Source: Saccoglossus kowalevskii
Taxonomy: Eukaryota > Hemichordata > Enteropneusta > Harrimaniidae
Direction: 5' to 3'
NCBI RefSeq assembly: GCF_000003605.2
Contig: NW_003150757.1
Coordinates: forward strand, 55,299-88,279
DNA: 32,981 nucleotides
Made by a program: the position numbers and the translations under genes. The notes under the pieces were generated by a model. That model made no database searches. It saw nothing but the letters and a program-made list of their open reading frames with translations, and had not been told where the DNA came from. The stretch's first letter is position 1. Each line of letters starts with the position of its first letter. This document shows positions 26,801-32,981 of the stretch, in pieces.

Positions 26801-29800
26801 GTTTATCCTTATTCTTTATGTGAATTGCATCCAAGGCCAGGCCTAGCCATCCAAATTGCACACACCCCATTCCATCATAACAAATCAATAAAGGTGAACA
26901 TATTATCACGATTTAAAAAAAAAAAAATGGAAACAGACCACCCTGGCAATATGTCTGGATAAATTTTTTATACAAGCCACCAATAACATGTCATCCCGAA
27001 AGTTTGACATCATTCAACATCATAACGGGAATAACGAACGTAACAACTACGATGAAATTATTTCAATATCAGCATCAAAATCTCTAAACATGTTCATTCA
27101 ATGTGTGGGCTCAAAAAAACTGGACTGAAACTTTCTGAATTATTTTACGTCAACCTATCATTGAATAAGACTGTATGTAAAAGCACAGACCTGACTCTAT
27201 GGTGAAAGATCCCTTTCAGTGCCTGAAATACCAAAAACCCATGATGCAAATGAACTTGATACTAAATCAAATTTGTGCTTGCTATTTTATTTCTTATCAT
27301 GATAAAGTCAACACAATAAAAGCTTTGTTCAAAAACATCTTTTGAGGCTCACAATCACAAAAAATTAACATGTTTAGATTTCTTACACACTCGCACTCTC
27401 TCTCCCTCCCCTCCCTCCCTCTCTCTTTCTCCTGCATGCATTTTCCTGCATACTTGATCTCTCTTGTGTGTAAGCACTTCCCCATTTTTCATACTGGCAG
27501 CTAGTGGCTGAAATTTGATTATACGATTCATCTAACAAATAATTCCCCACAATTCTTTGTACTCGTAAAGGTAGTTATGTTATTTTCGATCCAGCTAATC
27601 TACTAAAAGCAATTTCAAATGAGATGCTCTTCGCTTTCTATACCCAAGTCCCTTGGTGGCAAGGCAGACCCCTGGCTCACTTATTTCAACGTGGTCAGAG
27701 TCAAAATATTAATTTCCCGTTAGAGTAATTTTGTCAAATTGGGAAAAAGGGAATGAATGCATTTTGATATATTCGCAAGCGTGAGCCAACCTAATTACCA
27801 AGATACGAATGTAGGCCGGGAATTTGCATACGCTTGATGCATGTCATTGCCGCAGCTCTCTGCCAATCATATGCTTTTGTATGCACTCTCCTACAGTTGT
27901 ACAATCAAACCAAAAGAAGCACTCTGAAAGAAATGCCTTGCTAATTGGAATGGCATAAAAACAGTGTTTTTTTTTATTGTAATTTCCCCACAAAGAAGTC
28001 AGTCAATTCAAGTCCAAAGACTATTTTTTTTAACTCTCAAAAAAGCTAAGCTACAGAAAATTTTCACACCACTGTTAGCTGAGCTGAACTAAATGTAATT
28101 TTACAGAAAAGTGGTGCAAATTCCACAAGCCAAAAATCCTCTGCATGTGTCTTCACCTTTTTCTTACATGAAAATTATACCACCACCACCACCACCCCCT
28201 CAAAAAAAAATAAGGCTCAAAATAACGCTCAGTCCTCTGCAACAATCTAGCTAATGCAGTAACCGTAGACTCACCATGGCCTGCTCATTCCCCAATGCTA
28301 GTGCTTTAATCTCAGTATCTGAAACACTAGCCTATTTCTAGCACTGATACACACACACAAAAATCATTCTATTTCACAACACCTAAATTTCTAGTTTAGC
28401 AAAAATAACAGTTTCACAGTTAAATCAAGCGTGTTTTATTGTCATGCCATTTGGAAAAGTGAATGATTTATGGCAGTAGCATCTCAGTTTGTATGTGAAC
28501 CAACTTCAGTGGTGAAATCTTTCATCTGTCCAGGTATCATTAACCTTCTGTTCAAAAAGTGAGAGAAATTGTGCCACAGCCACATTAACATTGTTAGATA
28601 AAAAAAAAAACACCTACCCCTGATATTGCCCAGCCCCAGCAGAATTTCTGAAATCCTTATATACCAGAAATATATTTACAAATACATTCGACAGTGTTTT
28701 GTTTCCTGATAATCATTATTATATAGCGAACTGAAACACTGAACATATTTCTCCGAGTTACTTAAATGACGCCGGAATCCATACAGCATTTTTATCTTCA
28801 TTCTAATATATTGGTTGCATGACTCAGTTGAATAAATAGCAAATAGTACAAACTGATTGTTTCAGTTTCAACTCACTGATTAACAGCAGGAGACGTAGTA
28901 CTAAGTACAGGCCAACAACTACCATGTGAGAATTTGCTCCCTTTAAATAAATCTTCATAATATATTGCTTAGCTATGTCGGTATGCATCTATTGTAACCA
29001 CTACAAAACTATTGTACAGACACAATTAGTATGTCTATACAGAACATTAAAAGTTTAAAGGCCAACTCAAGGTCACAGGGTACAATATTAACATAAATAG
29101 GATGCCAAGTTCCACTGAGGCTTGAGACTTCATGACTTTGGTTGGGTGGCTACGGTTAACTTATTTTTATTATTATCCCCCGATAATACTCGCTTTGCGA
29201 TAAAAAAAAAAATATTAAAACATAGAAACACCTCAGTTTTAAGTTTGCTTACATTAGATACATGTAGGGTTCATACATTAAATAAAATTCTACCTGAAAA
29301 CATGTGTCTGTTTATATGGGCAATGAGCCAAATACATCACCTTACCCACCCTTCCTTCCTTTTCCAAAATAATTTAAATCCAACGAGGTCATCCTTCATG
29401 AATTTTGTGGCCCCCTATCAATTCAGGGGTTCATGGCCCCTACTCTTGAAATCAAGCCAAAAGAGGCTCTAAAATTTGTTTGGTCCAGTCTCTGATGAGT
29501 CCACAGTGTATACAGCATGCAGGCAGGCAGGAAGGAAGAGAACTATGTGCAGAGAGCTATTGTTGACTTATTACACACATGTTGGCAAGGTGCCAAGTCT
29601 CCTTGTCCTCTGCATTCATATAGCTTATAAATTAAAGTGCATACACCCCCTTTTCTGCTGTATACTAGAAAAATTACTCTTTTTCTTTATTTTTCTTTTA
29701 CAGAAGGAAAAGAATGACAATTTTTTTATTTTGGTTGGAATGTACCAATTTAAATAAATTATTTTAAAGCTATGACCTCATCCTAAAACAGGGAATAACC

Positions 29801-32354
29801 TCTATAGAGCTGAGGCTATGAATAGCTATGATGACAGAAAATCTGAAATAGTGCCAAGTTTTTTTTTTAAAGCTCCCACAATGCACGTTTTTTTACTCAA
29901 CATAATAACAAGCATGCGAGTTTGATCAACAGCCAAGAAATTATTTCGCTTCATAACTATAACAGTTTTGAGAGAACAATAAGAGATCATAATGTAGTGG
30001 TTTTTTTTTAATTTAAATATTGCATACAACTCTCAGCTATTTAGACAGCCTACAGACAAACAGTTTTTTTTGGGGGGGTTTCCAGAATAATCAAACGACA
30101 GAAACAGAAGTTGAGTTGCATAGTGTAGAAATATGATTAAAATTATACAACGCATAATTATTTTTTTAGGTGCAGGCAGAATACATAAATTATGTAAATT
30201 AGGAAGATGCTCTTCTCCCTCACATACAAAATAATCATTAATTTTTCTTGTGGGAATTTTTAAACAAACATTGACTTTTGAAAAGGAGTGTAAACCAGGT
30301 AAGCCATGGATGCATCAATACATTGGCACAGTACATGCATCCGTTAAATGTGTCAGCGAGCATTCATTTATTAACAAATTTTCAAAATTCATGAGAGTCA
30401 ACGTGCGATGATACAAAAAAAAAAAAACAACTCTAAAGTTCAAGGCGTTCACAATACATACTTTCTTGAATACATTATGGTTAAAATTCACATTCGACAA
30501 AAGCAAGTAGATCTCCTTGCCATTTCAAATACGACAATATTATGGAAATTGCCACAGACACACCATAACCACCCCATGTGCTGTAAACAAATGCCCCCCC
30601 CCCCCAATTTTTTTTTGCAAATAGCAAGAAAAAAACATACTAGCACACAGTGGTTTTAAAATGCAGCCGGGCACAATTTTCTGTTGTTTTAAACATCGGT
30701 TATTTACTACATATAACAGCTTGGCAACATATGACCTAAGAATTTAAATAAAAGTAGGGCATAGAATTTCAAACCCCGATATAAAAGCCAGAATTATGTT
30801 AGAGTTTACAGTTTAATCATAGTTAATGTTGTATCATGATGTTGTTGTTTTTATCAACAGGGAGATGGGCAGTACATCAAATTCAATTGTTATGTTGGGA
30901 AGTACTTCATTTCACCAAGGCTGGGTTGGGACTTTGTTTTGGCACATGTCCAACTAGCTATTCAATAGCCCAATAATACCATGGAATTTATCAGCTTTAT
31001 TAAAAGGACTGGCCGACTTCATGGGACAATTTCTCACGTTTTAACTGGCGATTTTAATTTTTTTTTTTATCAAAATTTTTTATGTATTTTTATCTAATTA
31101 ATGAGAAGGATTTCGTTTATCAATATATCTCAGTTTGTCTACAGTTGACCTTCCTAGCTAGTATACGTAGGCAATGCATTTACATGGTGTATGAGAGATA
31201 GAAAGCAACACACCCATTACTCTGTGTATTGCAGAATGCACAAAAGAAACAGGCATGGTTTTTCTGCGGCAAATATGCATAGTATTTTCACTGTTCCCTA
31301 AAATCCATTAATATTCAACTGTTGCTGCCCGTTGATTCGTTTTAGGACATAAACAGTTAGTTGACTCCTGTTGTGAAATATACACAATGTCGTTTAAAGG
31401 CTTTAACAGATCAAACAGTCGTTTCATAATTTGTTATAATTTTAAAAAAAAGAATTAGCGTATATTTTCTCAAATGTTTACCTGTTGCATCTTTTCGAAG
31501 TCCAAGCTCGGTCGGTTGAGGAGATGCGGTGAGAGTTCACCCAAACCCTGTCGGTGCCTTTTCCTCGGCGATGAATCAGATGGACCAACGTTAGCTAGGA
31601 AAACTCGGCTCCCATGCGACCTGTGACACAGCCTCTGAAGCTGTTTCGGTGGGGATGAACTGAACAGCACCGGTACAGGTTTGAAGCACAAGTCCCTCAC
31701 TTCATCGTCGCTTGACCCTGGACTCTCTCCGTTAAAACTCAAACGATTCACCTGCGACCACTTTCGCTTCTCCGCTGCTTGGTTCTCTTTGCATTGTTTC
31801 TCTATATTTTCAAGTTCCTCCTCTGAACTATGTCTGTCCTTCTCGGTTAAAGGTTTAAACACATTTTCTGTCAAACACGGCCTGTCTTCTAAAGGCTGGT
31901 GGGATTTTACGGAGCATATAGAAACTGTATTCGCAAGAACGGGAAGGGGGTAACCGCTCGCGATCTGTCCGTCATGTCTGCTTTCTGCGGAAACAAACAA
32001 ACGTTTCGCGTGACACATGGTGCCTAATTTTCTCTTTTTAAACAAAAATCTCAACACTGATCACATCAAAATTCACGGATCAATTCAATGTTTACCCACC
32101 TTTGCTCAGCTGCTCAATTTCTTGATTTTCCGCCTCTGAACCGGAGTTAAAATCCTCGTCTTTTTCGACCTCCTGTGAGAAGAAATGAAGAAACAATCAT
32201 GTCCGATGTCATTACACGTTGCCCAATTGAGAATCGGCAAAAATGGTGAAAGCAAGACAACCACCAAAAGGGGTATAAAACTTACCTTGGGATCATAAGG
32301 TGTGACTTCATTGAGAGATTGGGATCGCAATTTCTGTGTGAGAAACCTGAGCAT
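2684..32354 (-). CDS. FAM53-like nuclear protein, spliced gene (4 coding exons)
   Basis: Proposed CDS on the minus strand: join of 32354-32286, 32172-32100, 31984-31482 and 2815-2684, 777 nt, 258 aa plus TGA. Phases are 0, 1 and 0 at the three junctions and all introns are GT-AG. Residues 1-17 (MLRFLTQKLRSQSLNEV) match the N-terminus I remember for FAM53A/C (M-x-T-L-I-T-E-x-L-x-x-Q-[ST]-L-[DN]-[DE]). Residues 188-192 (RKRHR) form a basic, NLS-like cluster, and residues 205-213 (RPSLDFEKM) match the FAM53C signature RPSLDFDKM. A Glu/Lys-rich, probably helical stretch lies at about 100-123, a Ser/Asp/Glu patch at 134-145, and SPPK at 158-161. Known of the family: small, mostly disordered nuclear proteins; FAM53B/simplet helps beta-catenin enter the nucleus. 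At 258 aa it is shorter than the roughly 390-420 aa vertebrate proteins, and the usual KVWTP-type motif is absent or heavily diverged (SRVFLANV at 173-180). Coding status is fairly sure, family likely, the last exon less so. Confidence 0.62.
3279..3322. repeat. C10 run and (TC)n tract
   Basis: Ten C, then TC dinucleotides grading into ACTC and GCTC units. In the pre-mRNA this reads as a purine tract ending in G10. Confidence 0.9.
6401..6419. repeat. A19 homopolymer
   Basis: Nineteen A, read as T19 on the gene strand. There is no tRNA-like or other retroposon head next to it, so it is not clearly a SINE tail. Confidence 0.9.
6676..6711. repeat. (GATG)n microsatellite
   Basis: Seven or more GATG units flanked by GATA and GAAT variants; a typical tetranucleotide microsatellite. 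Confidence 0.95.
7111..7150. repeat. Pyrimidine tract (TC)n/(CACT)n
   Basis: TTTTCCC, then CT repeats grading into CACT and TACT units. Confidence 0.9.
8147..8172. repeat. (TC)n pyrimidine tract
   Basis: TTTT, then TC repeats, C6 and TCTC. Confidence 0.9.
8708..8725. repeat. T18 homopolymer
   Basis: Eighteen T followed by AATTTTC; A18 on the gene strand. Confidence 0.9.
10609..10626. repeat. (CAATGA)3 hexanucleotide repeat
   Basis: Three consecutive CAATGA units. Confidence 0.8.
10868..10879. repeat. C12 homopolymer
   Basis: Twelve C on the plus strand, G12 in the pre-mRNA. Confidence 0.9.
13601..14209 (+). other. Unidentified 202-codon open frame antisense to the gene, inside the intron
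   Basis: The frame starts at ATG 13601 (open since a TGA at 13568-13570) and runs to TAA at 14207-14209. In DNA of about 64% AT, a chance frame of this length is unlikely. The product is Cys- and Leu-rich, has a hydrophobic stretch near residues 58-78 (HYFPLLHSLSLMQLLIIAIL) and a Lys/Glu-rich middle (CEKEELNY...GEKKRITLF). I recognise no domain. The first 200 bases are unusually GC-balanced for this intron and follow a pyrimidine tract ending in CAG (13534-13561), like a splice acceptor. It could be a relic of a mobile element, a small gene or chance. Confidence 0.2.
14467..14487. repeat. A21 homopolymer
   Basis: The longest A run in the window. It follows TATCTA and is followed by TCTATTTAC; no element is recognised to its left. 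Confidence 0.9.
19262..19402. repeat. Degenerate interspersed repeat cluster
   Basis: Four diverged copies of a core like TTCACTGGGTTTTAAATTT begin near 19268, 19286, 19311 and 19377, and the cluster ends with AGCGAAATGAAC. The pattern recalls short AT-rich direct-repeat elements with GCGAAA ends seen in molluscan genomes, but that comparison is from memory. Confidence 0.45.
20580..20830. promoter_or_regulatory. Possible intronic enhancer patch
   Basis: A stretch without homopolymers and with higher GC than its surroundings. It holds ACCACAA (RUNX-type) at 20615-20621, AGATAAG (GATA-type) at 20661-20667 and ACTTCCTG (reverse of an ETS CAGGAAGT) at 20674-20681, all within 70 bases, followed by TTAATATTAGC further on. 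The three site types together are suggestive, but short sites occur often by chance. Confidence 0.2.
21861..21886. repeat. (TCTG)n microsatellite
   Basis: About six TCTG units with one TATG interruption. Confidence 0.9.
23860..23891. repeat. 16-bp tandem duplication
   Basis: CTAGGTATGACTATGA is followed directly by CTAGGTATAACTATGA (one mismatch), then CTATAGTTA. Confidence 0.8.
24263..24289. repeat. (TC)n tract
   Basis: CT repeats with two CCC interruptions. Confidence 0.9.
24718..24734. repeat. G17 homopolymer
   Basis: Seventeen consecutive G on the plus strand, the longest G or C run in the window; C17 in the pre-mRNA. Exact length may be an assembly or sequencing estimate. Confidence 0.9.
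25508..25533. repeat. (CA)n microsatellite
   Basis: CG/CA mixture leading into an uninterrupted CA run, followed by TACAGC. A second short CA run is at 25600-25612. Confidence 0.9.
27395..27432. repeat. Pyrimidine tract (TC)n/(CCCT)n
   Basis: CT repeats and CCCTCC units; polypurine on the gene strand. Confidence 0.9.
27590..27960. promoter_or_regulatory. Possible conserved noncoding patch
   Basis: A complex, repeat-free stretch in otherwise simple intron DNA. It has a homeodomain-type TAATTA at 27792-27797 and an octamer ATTTGCAT at 27822-27829, followed by further TATGC/TGCAT words. No frame in it looks coding. The call rests on texture and motif density only. Confidence 0.15.
28179..28196. 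repeat. (ACC)6 trinucleotide repeat
   Basis: Six ACC units followed by CCCTC and A9. Confidence 0.9.
30594..30605. repeat. C12 homopolymer
   Basis: Twelve C followed by AATTT; G12 in the pre-mRNA. Confidence 0.9.
31482..31984 (-). other. Main coding exon, 503 nt, with RPSLDFEKM
   Basis: The acceptor is a good pyrimidine tract, TTTGTTTGTTTCCGCAG, before AAAGCAGAC. The donor is CAACAG|GTAAAC. It encodes residues 48-215 of the model without a stop: the charged helix-like part, SPPK, the basic RKRHR cluster and the RPSLDFEKM signature next to the exon end. CpG and GC content are clearly above the surrounding intron, as expected for real coding sequence. If the donor is not used, the frame reads only V-N-I and then stops, so an intron-retained form would end here. 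Confidence 0.85.
31985..32099 (-). other. Small intron, 115 nt
   Basis: GT at 32099-32098 (GTGGGT) and AG at 31986-31985 (TTTCCGCAG). Phase 1. Confidence 0.75.
32100..32172 (-). other. Small acidic coding exon, 73 nt
   Basis: The acceptor CTTCTCACAG lies before GAGGTCGAA and the donor is AAAG|GTGGGT. The exon encodes 24 residues rich in Glu/Asp (start EVEKDEDF, end IEQLSK) and leaves one base to complete a Glu codon with the next exon. A second GT four bases further on (GGTAAAC) would break the frame of the next exon, which supports the chosen donor. Flanking introns are 113 nt and 115 nt. Confidence 0.75.
32173..32285 (-). other. Small intron, 113 nt
   Basis: GT at 32285-32284 (GTAAGT) and AG at 32174-32173 (CTCACAG). 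Phase 0. Confidence 0.75.
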
Positions 32355-32477
32355 ATCCAAAATAGAGCTGCTGGGAACAGGCGGAATGGCAGACAGCCAA
32401 CAAGAGTCGTTCCTCGTGATCACAAATCTGGCTAAGTACCGGTACACGAAGCTCGCTTCTTCGCCATAAAATGTCAC
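32286..32477 (-). other. Coding exon with the preferred start codon
   Basis: Exon of 192 nt if the acceptor at 32478-32480 (TTTCAG before GTGACA) is used. The donor at 32285-32281 is a perfect GTAAG after CCAAG. The ATG at 32354-32352 has G at -3 and is chosen because the FAM53-like motif begins exactly there. The 41 codons upstream of it in this exon are also open in the same frame, so an upstream start is possible. The acceptor has a weak pyrimidine tract, so the exon may instead extend further right without splicing. Confidence 0.7.
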
Positions 32478-32669
32478 CTGAAATAATGCCCTAATGCATA
32501 AGTGAAAACGCAGAGACAAACTACAGTCATCCAAATAGAAAATATCCAAAATTGGCAACGATACGCTCATGAAAAGCCTGTCTAACCTGACTTTAAAGGC
32601 ACTGGACCATTCTGCCCCTATTCTAGCGTACAGGCAAGTTACCCATTCAAAACGGTATAGGAAGCGATG
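32286..32669 (-). other. Open frame reaching upstream of the preferred start
   Basis: The frame of the first coding exon stays open leftward from a TAA at 32672-32670 down to the donor at 32286, 128 codons without a stop. The only in-frame ATGs in it are at 32570-32568 (MSVSLPIL) and 32354-32352 (MLRFLT). Without the acceptor at 32478, a protein starting at 32570 would carry 72 extra residues. The added sequence contains a hydrophobic, Leu-rich stretch and matches nothing I know. I prefer the downstream ATG because the family motif starts there. Confidence 0.35.
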
Positions 32670-32981
32670 TTACAGTACGACTGGCTGATCGGGGAATGAA
32701 GTTACACGCGGATCAGCTGAACGACAATGGTAACACCCAGTCACAACAGGAAAACAAACGCTGATTGGCTAAAAATGACAGCCCCCTTGTCGGCAACCCC
32801 GGTGACCTGACCTCATTAGCATACACAATAGTGAAATAACACGACCGAGAATTAAATGAATGAAAAAGTTGCCGCCCCCGCACCAAGTGAACTCGAACTA
32901 CGTGTGTCAGGGTATCGACTTGAAATTTACACTACGGCCGTTTCTTTTGAAAAACAGTTGACGTTTTATGCGAATTTATTC
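32640..32981 (-). promoter_or_regulatory. Probable promoter / 5' region of the FAM53-like gene
   Basis: This stretch is richer in GC and CpG than the intron and lies just upstream of the first exons. An inverted ATTGG at 32764-32768, read on the minus strand as AGCCAATCAG, is a good CCAAT box (NF-Y type) in the direction of the gene. Next to it, TGACCTGACCT at 32803-32813 reads AGGTCAGGTCA on the minus strand, two overlapping nuclear-receptor-like half sites. I see no clear TATA box at a sensible distance. The transcription start and any untranslated first exon are not resolved; a weak donor (GG|GTAACT) lies near 32642. Confidence 0.35.

Larger units (their letters stand above)
20831..27589. 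other. Intron part 3: AT-rich, no gene seen
   Basis: Contains (TCTG)n at 21861, a 16-bp tandem pair at 23860, a pyrimidine tract at 24263, G17 at 24718, CA repeats at 25508 and 25600, and a pyrimidine tract at 27395. Three octamer words fall within about 600 bases (25445, 25824, 26039). No exon was recognised. Confidence 0.5.
2816..31481 (-). other. Giant last intron (about 28.7 kb)
   Basis: Defined by the donor CAG|GTAAAC at 31481 and the acceptor TTATTCCCAG at 2816-2818. Its content is AT-rich, with dozens of homopolymer runs and microsatellites. I see no recognisable transposase, reverse transcriptase, tRNA or rRNA in it. Notable patches have their own entries: a long plus-strand frame at 13601-14209, a degenerate repeat cluster at 19262-19402, and denser, less repetitive patches at 20580-20830 and 27590-27960. 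If the terminal exon is wrong, this block is intron plus intergenic DNA. Confidence 0.5.
27961..31481. other. Intron part 4, next to the main exon: no gene seen
   Basis: AT-rich, with (ACC)n at 28179 and C12 at 30594. Two adjacent plus-strand open frames at 29122-29472 and 29476-29757 have lengths expected by chance and encode nothing recognisable. Confidence 0.5.

Noticed and set aside
29122-29757. Two adjacent plus-strand frames (116 and 93 codons)
   Set aside because: Within chance expectation for 33 kb of six-frame AT-rich DNA, with no recognisable domains and a low-complexity start.
31681-31953. 90-codon plus-strand frame across the main exon
   Set aside because: It is the antisense shadow of the real coding exon; its Ser/Phe-rich product reflects the reverse complement of the acidic region.
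1-32981. tRNA, rRNA, CRISPR array, transposase or reverse transcriptase genes
   Set aside because: I looked for tRNA B boxes, regularly spaced repeats and conserved catalytic motifs in the larger frames and found none.

Overview
The window looks like a piece of an animal nuclear genome. It is AT-rich, carries many microsatellites and homopolymer runs, and has one spliced minus-strand gene with canonical GT/AG splice sites. I see no bacterial operons, Shine-Dalgarno-led genes, CRISPR array, rRNA or tRNA. The mix of very small introns and one huge intron, plus frequent TACATGTA words, suggests a marine invertebrate (lophotrochozoan or basal deuterostome). That placement is a guess from texture, not from a marker gene.

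The gene runs right to left. Its promoter and 5' region lie at about 32640-32981. Three exons lie close together at 32477-32286, 32172-32100 and 31984-31482, separated by introns of 113 and 115 nt. The last proposed exon, with the stop codon, is at 2815-2684, after an intron of about 28.7 kb. Reading phases agree at every junction, and the model from the preferred ATG at 32354 gives 258 aa. Two sequence marks recall the vertebrate FAM53 family (nuclear proteins; FAM53B/simplet promotes beta-catenin nuclear import): an N-terminal motif, MLRFLTQKLRSQSLNEV, and a later basic cluster followed by RPSLDFEKM. The link rests on remembered family motifs, so I call the gene FAM53-like and not a named orthologue. 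The last exon does not resemble FAM53 C-termini and is the weakest part of the model.

Region 343-2683 is best read as a 3' UTR with several candidate poly(A) signals. It also holds a strong G-quadruplex motif on the transcript strand at 1241-1268. Region 2816-31481 is intron: low-complexity AT-rich DNA with simple repeats, a few more complex patches that could be enhancers, a small degenerate repeat cluster, and one unexpectedly long plus-strand open frame (13601-14209) that I cannot identify. Almost all other open frames are short chance frames. I found no convincing novel multi-gene system. The points most worth checking are the odd FAM53-like gene structure, the long antisense frame and the 3' UTR quadruplex.
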